In this document: piece by piece, positions 36,663-45,211 of the stretch
Layout: the number at the start of each line of letters is the position of its first letter
How positions within the stretch are numbered: the stretch's first letter is position 1
Origin: Alphaproteobacteria bacterium
GTDB taxonomy: Bacteria; Pseudomonadota; Alphaproteobacteria; TMED109
Assembly (NCBI GenBank): GCA_022825235.1
Contig: JAJDYI010000004.1
Coordinates: 152,464-216,463, forward strand
DNA length: 64,000 nt
Direction of reading: 5' to 3'
Notes under the pieces: model-generated
Seen by the model: only the letters and a program-made list of their open reading frames with translations
Database searches by the model: none
What the model was told of the DNA's origin: nothing
Program-made: the position numbers and the translations under genes

Positions 36663-37486
36663 CCGCCCGCGTCCTCATGTTGCAGGGGACGGCGTCGGAC
36701 GTCGGGAAATCCGTGGTGACCGCTGCGCTCTGCCGGATTGCCCGGAGACGGGGCTTGAGTGTGGCGCCGTTCAAGCCACAGAACATGTCGAACAACGCGG
36801 CGACCTGCGCGGACGGCGGCGAGATCGGCCGGGCGCAGGCGATGCAGACTCAGGCCGCCGGTCTCGCCCCCCAGGTTGATTTCAACCCGGTCCTATTGAA
36901 ACCCCATGCCGACGCGGACGCGCAGGTAGTTGTCCACGGCGAGGTCGTGGGATCGTTGGGCGCGGCGGATTACATGGCCGGGCGTGGCCGCCTCATGGGA
37001 CCGGTCCTGGAGAGCTTCGAGCGGCTGATCGATGCTCATGACCTGGTGCTGGTCGAAGGCGCAGGCAGTCCGGCGGAGGTCAATCTGCGTGATTCTGATA
37101 TCGCCAACATGGGGTTTGCCCGTCGCGCTGGCGTGCCGGTCTGCCTCGTCGGTGACGTCGACCGGGGCGGGGTGATCGCCAGCCTGGTGGGCACGCGGAC
37201 GGTGCTGGACCCGGACGACGCCGCGGCGATCTGCGGTTTCGTCGTGAACAAGTTTCGCGGTGATCCCCAACTGTTCGAAGGGGGAACGGCAGCTGTGGCG
37301 GGCCGCACCGGCTGGCCCTGCTTTGGCGTCATTCCCTGGATTCCGGAGGCGTCTCTCCTGCCCGCCGAGGACTCGGTCGTACTGGATCTCCCTCGACGGC
37401 AGGCACGTCAGGGCCTGAAGGTCGCGGCTCCGGTCCTGCCGCGACTGGCCAACTTCGACGACGCGGGACCGACCTCTATCGCGTGA
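36659..37486 (+). pseudogene. cobQ: Cobyric acid synthase gene truncated after its N-terminal domain
   Basis: Intact CobQ is about 480-500 residues: an ATP-dependent N-terminal domain plus a C-terminal class-I glutaminase domain, with a conserved ANFDD linker. Here the first domain is complete (ATP loop [39 protein letters not shown]). It runs through LANFDD, then diverges into GPTSIA and stops at 275 residues. The whole glutaminase domain with its nucleophilic Cys is missing. The sequence after the breakpoint reads as another cobalamin gene in a different frame, so this is a deletion junction, not a simple point stop. Amidation of cobyrinate from glutamine should be lost. Assembly error is the main alternative. 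Confidence 0.85.
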
Positions 37487-37737
37487 TCGAGACCCCGTCA
37501 GCTCCTGAGATCTGGTTGAGGCTTGCACACCAGGGCATCTACGTCCGTCGCTTTGCCTGGTCGGAACGCCACCTTCGGATCGGTCGCCTCGAGACCGCGC
37601 GGCTGAGACCCGCCTGGCGCGTGCTCTCATGTCTTGAGCGCAACGGGCAGCCCGGCCGTCACGAGGTACACGTGGTCACAGACGGCGGCGATGTCCTGGT
37701 TCAACCGACCTTGCGCATCCCGGAAGGCCCGGCCTAG
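37465..37737 (+). pseudogene. C-terminal fragment of threonine-phosphate decarboxylase gene (cobC/cobD type)
   Basis: Starting directly after the cobQ breakpoint, one frame reads [17 protein letters not shown] and then LAHQGIYVRRFAWSERHLRIG. This is the C-terminal end of class I/II aminotransferase-fold L-threonine-O-3-phosphate decarboxylases (where GGTDLFRL, AGILVRRF and LRFG blocks occur in this order). Only about 60 residues are recognisable. The rest of the open frame to 37737 overlaps cobU antisense and is probably not derived from it. The PLP-lysine region is absent, so no activity is expected. The enzyme makes aminopropanol phosphate for de novo cobalamin synthesis. A GTG at 37483 could start an 84-residue product. 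Confidence 0.75.
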
Positions 37738-38136
37738 CGGGGTGTTCGGCACGAGACCAAGCCCCACCTCGTTCGAGACCAGGATCACATGAGCGTCGAT
37801 CGAGGCCAGGCGGGAGACCAGTGCAGCCGTGGCGTGTGCGACGTCTCGCTCGTGGTGCATGAGGTTCGAGAGCCAAAGCGTCAGGCAATCGACGAGCACA
37901 GATCGCTCCCGCACCGCATGCGTGGCGATGGCATCGACGAGCTCAAGGGGTTCCTCCACAGTCAGCCAGCTCTGGTCGCGCTCACTTCGGTGGCGGTCGA
38001 TCCGCTCTCGCATTTCCGGGTCGATGCGCTCGGCCGTCGCGATGAATACGCGCTCAGCGGAGGCGCGCTCGGCAAGAGACTTGGCGTACGCGCTCTTTCC
38101 GGACCGCGCGCCGCCAATGATCAAGGTCTTGCTCAT
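37627..38136 (-). CDS. cobU: Adenosylcobinamide kinase/adenosylcobinamide-phosphate guanylyltransferase
   Basis: Bifunctional salvage and late-assembly enzyme (CobU/CobP), 169 residues. It has the P-loop GGARSGKSAYA at 8-18, TAERIDPEMRERIDRHR with the guanylylation His in the H-R region, LVDCLTLWLSN, and the C-terminal NEVGLGLVPNTPLGRAFRDAQGRLNQ. It appears intact. It lies on the opposite strand, and its 3' end overlaps the aminotransferase fragment by about 110 bases. The start at ATG 38136 is next to an alternative GTG. Confidence 0.94.
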   Translation of the reverse strand: MSKTLIIGGARSGKSAYAKSLAERASAERVFIATAERIDPEMRERIDRHRSERDQSWLTVEEPLELVDAIATHAVRERSVLVDCLTLWLSNLMHHERDVAHATAALVSRLASIDAHVILVSNEVGLGLVPNTPLGRAFRDAQGRLNQDIAAVCDHVYLVTAGLPVALKT

Positions 38137-38429
38137 CACGCCCAGATACACCAACAAATCCGAATTGTCCGGTGTTCGGAGCTTGGGGCGCGGCGATCTG
38201 GGCAATACGTCAACCGGAAGCGCAGTGAAGACGGCCGGGATGTTCTGGTGAATCGGTCAACATCATGGAGCGCGCGACGGTGTCCAACTGGGCGACGGGC
38301 AATCCCGGACTGGCGCCAGCCCCCAATTGCGGTCAGCCAGGAGCCCCGTGCCCTCTCCTTCCTCCCCGGCGCCGTCTTGCCGTAGACTAGAGCCCGTCGG
38401 GTTGAAACCCTCTATTCCGGAGCCCTTGC

Positions 38430-39086
38430 ATGTCTCTTCGAATTGGCGATGTAGCTCCCGATTTTGTCGCCGAGACGACGGTCGGGAAAATCAGCTTCCA
38501 TGAGTGGATTGGCGATTCATGGTGTGTGCTGTTCTCGCACCCCAAGGACTTCACCCCGGTCTGTACCACTGAACTCGGCTACATGGCGCGGCTGGAGCCG
38601 GACTTCGCAAGCCGGAACTGCAAGATCATCGGTCTCAGTGTCGACCCGGCGGACCGCCACCGGGCATGGTCCAAGGACATTGCCGACGTGACCGGTCACG
38701 CTCCGAACTATCCCATGATCGGAGATACGGACCTGGCTGTCTCGAAGCTCTACGGCATGCTTCCGGCCGATACCGCCGGTGGCTCTGAAGGACGGACACC
38801 AGTCGACAACGCCACGGTGCGGACGGTCTTCGTCATCGGTCCCGACAAGCAGATCAAGCTGATGCTGTCCTACCCGATGAGCACGGGGCGGAACTTCGAC
38901 GAGATCCTTCGAGTGATTGATTCACTTCAGCTTACCGCGAATTACAAGGTGGCCACTCCGGTCAATTGGAAGAGCGGCGAGGACGTCATCATCGTGCCGG
39001 CCGTTCCGGACGATGAGGCGCGGAAGCAATTCCCCGAGTGGAAGGCACCCAAGCCGTATCTGAGAATCGTGCCGCAGCCAAATTGA
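38430..39086 (+). CDS. 1-Cys peroxiredoxin (Prx6 type)
   Basis: Peroxiredoxin of 218 residues. The peroxidatic Cys45 is in DFTPVCTTELG. The Prx6-type C-terminal extension (ATPVNWKSGEDVIIVPAVPDDEA) lacks a standard resolving cysteine. It reduces hydrogen peroxide and organic hydroperoxides with an external thiol. It is monocistronic, with about 290 bases of unremarkable DNA upstream and a strong hairpin 20 bases after the stop. Confidence 0.95.
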   Translation: MSLRIGDVAPDFVAETTVGKISFHEWIGDSWCVLFSHPKDFTPVCTTELGYMARLEPDFASRNCKIIGLSVDPADRHRAWSKDIADVTGHAPNYPMIGDTDLAVSKLYGMLPADTAGGSEGRTPVDNATVRTVFVIGPDKQIKLMLSYPMSTGRNFDEILRVIDSLQLTANYKVATPVNWKSGEDVIIVPAVPDDEARKQFPEWKAPKPYLRIVPQPN

Positions 39087-39439
39087 TGCTCCGAGCTTGA
39101 GAGAGAGGCACGCCCGAACTGCAGCTGTTCAGCGTGTTCGGGTGTGCCCTTCGGCTTACCCTGTGTGGCGGATCGAAGAACGGCTTCCCGCCGTTGGCCA
39201 CGTCACGTCGCTCGGGTCGATCGGGAGGGCCGAACAACTTGAACCCCCCGGCCCTATAGCGACGACGGCAGTTCTTCGACCCATCTAGACAAGGGAGGTT
39301 GGGTCCGGAGTCCCCCGATTCATGGTGGCGCAGCGGCGGACGGTAAGATCACGCCGGATCCAGGGTTCCGGGCCGCCATCGCTGATCGCGGGAACCGGCT
39401 GCGCGCGCCTTGTTGGGGCCGAGGGTCGGGGAAATCCGC
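39087..39439. other. Intergenic region after the peroxiredoxin gene
   Basis: A stretch of 353 bases. Its left end holds the long hairpin listed separately. The remainder carries no open frame I can support; the promoter of the cytochrome gene should lie near its right end. Confidence 0.45.
39107..39148 (+). terminator. Long hairpin after the peroxiredoxin gene
   Basis: Arms 39107-39119 and 39136-39148 pair over 13 positions (GGCACGCCCGAAC with GTTCGGGTGTGCC, one G-U pair) around a 16-base loop. The loop contains a smaller CTG-TT-CAG stem. It starts 20 bases after the stop codon. There is no T-run, so it may protect the 3' end or terminate weakly. Confidence 0.6.
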
Positions 39440-40249
39440 ATGATCAGACCGATGCAAATGGCCGCCGTTTGCCTGTCCGCGGTTCTGGTTGCGCCGTGGA
39501 CCCGATCCGCGGAACTTCCGCTGGTGCCGGAACTGCGGGCGGAGATCGCGGCGCCGGTGGTGCATGCCTCGGTTTATGAGCCACACCTGAGCACCGGCGG
39601 CCGGCGTGTCGTCGTCGAGTACGTCGGGTTTCCCGCCGTCGACGTGCTTGCGCACATCTTTGGGGAAGGGTGGAGTGATCTCGGGACGACCGTGGAGTTC
39701 CGGGCGCTGGACGGTTACGTGTCGCGGATTGACGTCGGACGGTTCCTGACGGAAAGCGCTTTTCTCGTGTTTGCGAAGACCGACGGCTCATCCTTCACGA
39801 TCGACAACCTCCTGCAGAACGAAAGCGACATACCGTTGGGTCCCTACTATCTCGTGTGGGACAATGTCGCCAATCCTTCACTGCTTGCGGAGGGGGGCCG
39901 AAACTGGCCCTACCAGGTCACGGACATCAATCTCGTGACCCTTTCCGACGCAATGCTGGTGCCGAAGGGTCTCGACGAGCGGCTGCACGCAGGCGCAGAA
40001 CTCGCGAAGGAGTACTGCCTGAGTTGCCATCAGGTGAACGGCTTCGGCGGGAACAAGTTTCCGGGCAACCTGGCGGAGATCGTGAGGGGATTCCCGAGGG
40101 AGGATTTCGTTCAGCTCGTGCTGCAGCCGTCGTCGGTGCGCAGTGACGCCACCATGCCGGCGCTCGCGAGGACCCTGCCGGAAGCCGAGCGTCGGCACAT
40201 GGCAGGGGCGCTGTTCGACTACTTGAGCGCGGTGCCGGCACTCGAGTAG
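39440..40249 (+). CDS. Periplasmic c-type cytochrome with an N-terminal extra domain
   Basis: Exported protein of 269 residues with a signal peptide ending near TRSAELP. The C-terminal cytochrome c domain binds heme through CLSCH (Cys193, Cys196, His197), with a likely Met ligand in SDATMPALAR. The N-terminal 170 residues (YVGFPAVDVLAHIFGEGW, FRALDGYVSRIDVGRF) resemble the small beta domain of molybdenum-cofactor oxidoreductase-like or SorB-partner proteins. That resemblance is weak. It may act as an electron acceptor for an unlinked dehydrogenase. It converges on the TRAP operon. Confidence 0.82.
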   Translation: MIRPMQMAAVCLSAVLVAPWTRSAELPLVPELRAEIAAPVVHASVYEPHLSTGGRRVVVEYVGFPAVDVLAHIFGEGWSDLGTTVEFRALDGYVSRIDVGRFLTESAFLVFAKTDGSSFTIDNLLQNESDIPLGPYYLVWDNVANPSLLAEGGRNWPYQVTDINLVTLSDAMLVPKGLDERLHAGAELAKEYCLSCHQVNGFGGNKFPGNLAEIVRGFPREDFVQLVLQPSSVRSDATMPALARTLPEAERRHMAGALFDYLSAVPALE

Positions 40250-40294
40250 CGCTCGGCCGACATCGAATACGCTCCGGTTCCAGACATGGCCGTA

Positions 40295-40309
40295 CCGGGA
40301 CGCTCCCGG
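40295..40309. terminator. Short hairpin between convergent genes
   Basis: CCGGGA and TCCCGG pair around a 3-base loop in the 75-base gap between the convergent cytochrome and dctM genes. No T-tract is present. Confidence 0.3.
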
Positions 40310-40324
40310 AGCTACTGCGGGGGC

Positions 40325-41644
40325 TTATTCCCCGCGGATGGTGCGCGGCAGCCAGAGCGCGAGCTCCGGCCAGAACAAAACGATGGCCAGTCCAACGACC
40401 TGCAGGGCGATGAACGGCCACATCGCCTGATAGATGTGCCCCAGCTTGATGTGTTCCGGCGCCACGCTCTTGAGGTAGAAGGCGGCCGGCCCGAATGGCG
40501 GGGTCAGGTAGCTCGTCTGCATGTTCATGCAGAAGAGGATCCCGAACCAGACCGGGCTGTACCCCAGTGAGGCCACGACGGGCACGAAGATCGGCATGGT
40601 GAGCAGGCAGATCCCGATCCAGTCCATGAACAGGCCGAGCACCAGCAGGATGCCCATCATCACGACGATGATGCCCAGCGGCGGGAGCGGGAGCCCGGTG
40701 ATCAGGTTCTCGACGAACGTGTTGCCGCCCATCAGGTTGTAGGTGCCGATGAGCGCGGTGGCGCCGAAGGTGATCCAGAGCAGCGTCCCGCACGTATTCA
40801 TCGTCTGGAAGAGCGCCTCGCGGAGCATGACCCAGGAAAGCTCGCGGCGCACCCATGCCGAAGCGATGGCTCCGAGAGCGCCCATGCCGGCAGCCTCGCT
40901 CACCGAGGCGATCCCGAGATAGATCGAACCCAGTACCCCGGCCCCGACGGCAATCGGGAGCACGAGGCCCTTCAGCAGCCGAAGCTTTTCCTCGCGCGGC
41001 AGGGTCCGCTCTTCGATGGGCGCCGCCGGCCCGAGGGCGGGGTTCAGGTGGCAACGGACCGTGATGTACGTCACGTACAGGGTGGCCAGCAGCAGGCCGG
41101 GGACAATGGTGGCGATGAACAGCTGGCCGATGTCCACGCCCGCGGTCAGTCCGTAAATGATGAGCACGATGCTCGGCGGAATCATGGTGCCGAGCGAGCC
41201 GCCGGCACAGATGGTGCCGATCGCGAGGCTGCGGTCGTACTGCAGCCGCAGCATCTGCGGCAGCGCGACGAGCCCGAGCAGGATGATTTCGCCGCCGATG
41301 ATGCCGGTCATCGCCGCCATCAGCACGGCGACTGCCATGGTCTGGATCGCGAGACCGCCGCGGAGTCCCCCGGCCCAGATATGCATGGCGCGGTACAGGT
41401 CCCGGGCGACGCCGGATCGCTCCAGGACGGACGCCATCAGGATGAACATCGGCACCGCGACGAGGACGAACTCCCGAACGAAGCTGAAGATCCGGCTCTC
41501 GATCAGGTACAGCCCCGGCAGCCCGAAGTAGCCGAAGGCGAACGCCATTGCGACGAACCCCGTGACGAATGCCAGAGGCAGCCCGAGCACCAGCAGGACG
41601 GCCATCGACCCGACAAGGACGACGGTGGCGACTTCGATTCCCAT
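40325..41644 (-). CDS. dctM: TRAP transporter large permease (DctM)
   Basis: Large membrane subunit of 439 residues with about twelve hydrophobic helices. It contains typical DctM stretches such as PMFILMASVLERSGVARDLYRAM, GTICAGGSLGTMIPPSIVLIIYG and LFMDWIGICLLTMPIF. It catalyses sodium-coupled uptake of a carboxylate-like solute together with DctQ and a periplasmic binding protein. It is the last gene of the PhyH-DctP-DctP-DctQ-DctM operon, 12 bases after dctQ. Confidence 0.95.
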   Translation of the reverse strand: MGIEVATVVLVGSMAVLLVLGLPLAFVTGFVAMAFAFGYFGLPGLYLIESRIFSFVREFVLVAVPMFILMASVLERSGVARDLYRAMHIWAGGLRGGLAIQTMAVAVLMAAMTGIIGGEIILLGLVALPQMLRLQYDRSLAIGTICAGGSLGTMIPPSIVLIIYGLTAGVDIGQLFIATIVPGLLLATLYVTYITVRCHLNPALGPAAPIEERTLPREEKLRLLKGLVLPIAVGAGVLGSIYLGIASVSEAAGMGALGAIASAWVRRELSWVMLREALFQTMNTCGTLLWITFGATALIGTYNLMGGNTFVENLITGLPLPPLGIIVVMMGILLVLGLFMDWIGICLLTMPIFVPVVASLGYSPVWFGILFCMNMQTSYLTPPFGPAAFYLKSVAPEHIKLGHIYQAMWPFIALQVVGLAIVLFWPELALWLPRTIRGE

Positions 41645-41656
41645 CGGCTGCGGGGT

Positions 41657-42145
41657 TCAGTCGCGGCCGCGAATGGCGCGCGCCAGGTGCACCGCGCCCA
41701 GGACGAACATGGCGACACAGGCGAGGGCCAGCGATGTCTTCACGATCGGCGGCAGCGGCAGGCGAGAGGCCGTGCCCGCCGTTTCCATGATCAGGATGGA
41801 GCCCCACGCGTCGATGGCTGTCTGCGCCCCCAGCAGCCCGACAAAGGTCAGCACGATGACCCCGTTCAAGATGTCGATTCCGCGGCGCACCAACGGCGGC
41901 AGGCGGTCGTAGATCAGCGTCACCCGGATGTGGGCCCGGCGCTCCATCGTGTAGAAGCCGCTCATCACGAACCCGACGGCCGCCAGGATCGTGATGACGT
42001 CGTGCGCCCATACGGTCGGGGCCCCGAATCCGTACCGGGCGACCACCTCGAAGGCGATGATCGCCATGCAGGCGAAGAAAAGGTAGCTGAGGATCTCCCC
42101 TGCCCGGCGGCAGGCCCTCTCCACAGCCGTGTTACCCGACTTCAT
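41657..42145 (-). CDS. dctQ: TRAP transporter small permease (DctQ)
   Basis: Small membrane subunit of 162 residues with four hydrophobic helices. The N-terminal signature RRAGEILSYLFFACMAIIAFEVVARYGFGAPTVWAHDV is typical of DctQ, with RRAHIRVTLIYDRLPP in the middle. It pairs with DctM. It lies 19 bases downstream of the second binding-protein gene. Confidence 0.93.
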   Translation of the reverse strand: MKSGNTAVERACRRAGEILSYLFFACMAIIAFEVVARYGFGAPTVWAHDVITILAAVGFVMSGFYTMERRAHIRVTLIYDRLPPLVRRGIDILNGVIVLTFVGLLGAQTAIDAWGSILIMETAGTASRLPLPPIVKTSLALACVAMFVLGAVHLARAIRGRD

Positions 42146-42164
42146 GTCGTGCGGGCGCGCGGAG

Positions 42165-43196
42165 CTACTTGGTCAACAGGCCGAGTTCCCGGAGGAACGC
42201 GATCTGGGCGGTGTAAGCGGCTTCCGCTTCGGCGCTGCGCGTACTCCAGTCCGCCCAGATTCCGGTGGCGATCTCGCGCAGCCGCGAACGTTCCTCCATG
42301 GGCCAGTCGATGATTTCGACGCCGTCCGCCTTGGCGGCGGCAACGTCGGCGAGGTCCCGCAGTTCGAGCCGGTTCGTGATGTCGCGGCTGAAGTTCCAGA
42401 CGGCCGCCTCGACGATGGCCTGGATGTCGGGCGGCAGGGCCTCCCAGCGGTCCGGGTTCACGGCGACGTCGATGACCGGCATCGAATGGATGCCGGGATA
42501 CACCGGGTACTGGGCGATGCGATGGAACCCGAGCTGGTGATTCATCGAGAACGTCGCCCAGTCGGCAGCGTCGACCACGCCCCGTTCGATCGCCGTGAAG
42601 ACCTCGGCCGCCGGCAGGTTGACCGGCGCCGCCCCGACCTCGCTAAAGATGTCCTGGGCCATGCCTTCCGGAGCACGGATCTTGATGCCGCTGAGGTCGT
42701 CCACACCACGGAGCGGGATCGTCGAGACGAGCGCCTCCTTCCCCGTGGCTGCGCCGCCGATGTAGTGCACGCCGTATTGCGCGTAGAGATCCCGCAGGAG
42801 GCCGTCGCCGCCCCCGCGACGCAGGAACAGGAACATTTCCTCGGTGTGGTTGTAGGCGGCGATGAGGTCGCCAAGGAGCGCGAACGCCGGGTTCTTCCCC
42901 GAGAAGTAGACCGGCGCCGTGACCTGGCCTTCGAGGATGCCCGCGCCGACGGCATCTAGCGTCTCGCTGTACTGTACGACCGAGCCTACGGGCAGGAGTT
43001 CGATTTCCAGCCGTCCCCCGGTCAGCGGCCCGATGCTGTCCGTGAACTCCTTCATGATCTGGAATGCGATTTCACCCGCCTGGGTGGCCGCCTGCATCTT
43101 CCAGCGCACGGTCTCCGTCTGGGCGGACGCGGCCCCGGCGGCGGTGAGGACGCCTGCCACTAGCAGGGAGGCGACTGGGCGACGGGCACGCATCAT
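42165..43196 (-). CDS. dctP: TRAP substrate-binding protein DctP, cleavable-signal copy
   Basis: Periplasmic solute-binding protein of 343 residues with a standard signal peptide ending AASAQT. Body motifs are WKMQAATQAGE, GIKIRAPEGMAQDIFSEVGAAPVNLPAAEVFTAIERGVVDAADW and LGFHRIAQYPVYPGIHSMP. The conserved Arg in IRAPEG is the carboxylate ligand known for the family. It closely resembles the protein encoded immediately upstream (43193-44281), to which it is joined by an ATGA overlap, so this is a tandem duplication. Confidence 0.93.
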   Translation of the reverse strand: MMRARRPVASLLVAGVLTAAGAASAQTETVRWKMQAATQAGEIAFQIMKEFTDSIGPLTGGRLEIELLPVGSVVQYSETLDAVGAGILEGQVTAPVYFSGKNPAFALLGDLIAAYNHTEEMFLFLRRGGGDGLLRDLYAQYGVHYIGGAATGKEALVSTIPLRGVDDLSGIKIRAPEGMAQDIFSEVGAAPVNLPAAEVFTAIERGVVDAADWATFSMNHQLGFHRIAQYPVYPGIHSMPVIDVAVNPDRWEALPPDIQAIVEAAVWNFSRDITNRLELRDLADVAAAKADGVEIIDWPMEERSRLREIATGIWADWSTRSAEAEAAYTAQIAFLRELGLLTK

Positions 43197-44281
43197 TGGT
43201 CCAGCAGTCCGATCTGCCTGAGGAAGGCAAGGTGCGATTGATATATGCGGCCGGCCATCTCGCTACGGGCGCCGTACTCGGCCCAGACCTTCTGGGCGGC
43301 TTCCCGGAATTTCCGGCGGTCGGCGTCGGACCAGCTGATCAGCTCGATTCCCTTGGCGTCGACATCCCGGATCACTTCCGCGTCCTGCATGGCGATCGTT
43401 TCCACCATGTCGAGCGCAAAGGTCCGCACCGCCAGCGCCACAATCCGCTGCAGGTCGTCCGGCAGTTCGTCCCACCGTTCCTGGCGAACGGCGACATCGG
43501 TCATCGGCAGCGAATGGAAGCCCGGGAACAGCGGGTACGGGGCGATCTGGTGGAATCCCAGCTCGTCGTTCATGCCGATCGACCCCCAGTCGGCGGCATC
43601 GACGACGCCGCGCTCCAGCGCCGTGTACACCTCGGCGCCGGGCAGGTTGACCGGCGCGGCGCCGATCGATGCAAAGATCTCCTGGCTCATCCCCTCTGGG
43701 GCCCGGATCTTGACACCCTGGAAGTCCTCGATGGTGCGGATCGGTGTCTTGGCGGGAATCGACTCCGCCGCCCACGGCACGCCCCCGATGTAGTAGAGGC
43801 CGTAGCGGGCGAACAGCTCGCGGGCGAGTTCCATGCCGCCCCCGTATTCGAGCCACATGAGAATCTGACGCGGGGATTCGTAGGCGCCGTTGAGGTCGGC
43901 GAGCAGCGCGAATGCCGCATCCTTGCCCGAGAAATACCCGGTGCCGCCGTTCTGTCCGTCGAGAATTCCGGCGCTGACCGCATCCAGGGTCTCGTGGTAA
44001 GCAACTACCGCGCCAACCGGCAGGGGCTCAAGGATGAGACGACCGCCACTCATTACGCCAACACGATCACAGAAGCGCGCGAAGACCTCCTGGTTGACGC
44101 TGCCGGCCTGCCAGATCGACTGCATCTTCCACCGGATTACCGTTTCGCTCTGGGAGGGCTCGGGCTCGGGCGCCACGGTCACCTCTTCGGGCGGGGGACT
44201 CCTGAGAAGCAATGCCCCGATCAGGATTCCGGCGCCGACCGCGATCGCACCGGCAATGATGTAACGGCGGGATCGGTTCAT
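43193..44281 (-). CDS. TRAP substrate-binding protein DctP, probable membrane-anchored copy
   Basis: Second DctP of 362 residues, a paralogue of the one downstream. The N-terminus is a hydrophobic helix (YIIAGAIAVGAGILIGALLL) followed by a Pro/Glu-rich linker (SPPPEEVTVAPEPEPSQ) and no clear signal-peptidase site. It may therefore remain tethered to the inner membrane. The binding domain retains IKIRAPEGMSQEIFASIGAAPVNLPG and LGFHQIAPYPLFPGFHS. Having two binding proteins for one DctQM permease suggests two related ligands or a capture-and-delivery arrangement. Confidence 0.9.
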   Translation of the reverse strand: MNRSRRYIIAGAIAVGAGILIGALLLRSPPPEEVTVAPEPEPSQSETVIRWKMQSIWQAGSVNQEVFARFCDRVGVMSGGRLILEPLPVGAVVAYHETLDAVSAGILDGQNGGTGYFSGKDAAFALLADLNGAYESPRQILMWLEYGGGMELARELFARYGLYYIGGVPWAAESIPAKTPIRTIEDFQGVKIRAPEGMSQEIFASIGAAPVNLPGAEVYTALERGVVDAADWGSIGMNDELGFHQIAPYPLFPGFHSLPMTDVAVRQERWDELPDDLQRIVALAVRTFALDMVETIAMQDAEVIRDVDAKGIELISWSDADRRKFREAAQKVWAEYGARSEMAGRIYQSHLAFLRQIGLLDQ

Positions 44282-44289
44282 GATGCGGC

Positions 44290-45129
44290 TCAGCCCGGGA
44301 CGGTCCCGAGGCTGCCGTGCGTGCCCCGGTAGAGGATCTTGGTGTGCACCTCGAGCAGGTGGCGATGCCGGTCGAGCGCCGACGGATCAAGGTCACGTTC
44401 TGGCCGGGGCTCGGGGGCGAAGTGGTGGTAGCGGTCCTCCCCGCGCACCAGTGTCGCTGAGTCCTCGTCGCTGTAGAGCTGACGGAGGTGGGGAGCCGCG
44501 TAACGGATGGCGTACCCGATCCGCCGGTCGTTCGATTGGTTGGGCCGCGAGCCGTGGATCAGCTGCACGTGGTGGAGCGACATCTCGCCCGGTTCCAGCA
44601 CCACGTCGACGGCTGCGTGGTCATCGACCTCCGCCTGGACCACCTGCCCGCGCGAGAGCATGTTGTCTGCGGCATGGGTATCCGCGTGGCCGATCTGCTC
44701 GGTGTGGGTGCCCGGTACCACGCGCATGCAGCCACTCTCGACCGTGCTCGGACTGAGCGCGATCCAGGCCGTACAGACGTCCGGACCGGACAGGCCCCAG
44801 TAGGTCGAGTCCTGGTGCCACGAGACGTAGGCGGAATCACCAGCCTCCTTGGTGAAAAAGTTCGAAGCCCAGCACAGGACGTCGTCACCGAGAACTTCCG
44901 ACACCGGGTCGGTGATGCGAGGGTCGCTGACTAGGTCGTAGAGCCACGGATACAGCAGGTGCGGCTTGAACTTGAGCCCGCCCTCCAGCTTCCCCCCGGC
45001 CGCTGCCTCGGCTGCTTCCAGCCGTGCGCGCAGAGCGGCCGCCTCGCCGGCCGGCATCGCGCGGAGCGGGTGGAGGGCACCATCCCTCCGGTAGGTCTCG
45101 ATCGCATCTTGCCCGGGCGTCTCGGCCAT
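44290..45129 (-). CDS. Phytanoyl-CoA dioxygenase (PhyH)-family Fe(II)/2-oxoglutarate enzyme
   Basis: Non-heme iron dioxygenase of 279 residues. The iron ligands are His105 and Asp107 (SWHQDSTYWG) and His192 (LIHGSRPN). Arg195 is the likely 2-oxoglutarate anchor. The ATG at 45129 follows GGGGAAACG; an in-frame GTG at 45135 is an alternative. It is the first gene of the TRAP operon, 8 bases before the first dctP, so it probably hydroxylates the imported compound. Bacterial PhyH enzymes act on ectoine, phosphonates, mitomycin precursors and others, so the substrate is open. Confidence 0.92.
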   Translation of the reverse strand: MAETPGQDAIETYRRDGALHPLRAMPAGEAAALRARLEAAEAAAGGKLEGGLKFKPHLLYPWLYDLVSDPRITDPVSEVLGDDVLCWASNFFTKEAGDSAYVSWHQDSTYWGLSGPDVCTAWIALSPSTVESGCMRVVPGTHTEQIGHADTHAADNMLSRGQVVQAEVDDHAAVDVVLEPGEMSLHHVQLIHGSRPNQSNDRRIGYAIRYAAPHLRQLYSDEDSATLVRGEDRYHHFAPEPRPERDLDPSALDRHRHLLEVHTKILYRGTHGSLGTVPG

Positions 45130-45211
45130 GGTCACGTTTCCCCGTCAGTTTCCCGGCGCAGACTACCACGGTCGGATTCCGGTCCCAGATCGGACGGACT
45201 AAGATGCCTGC

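Noticed and set aside
39927..42011. 694-residue minus-strand frame over cytochrome, dctM and dctQ
   Set aside because: It runs through the convergent gene boundary in a different frame from dctM and is rich in Arg/Pro/His without domains.
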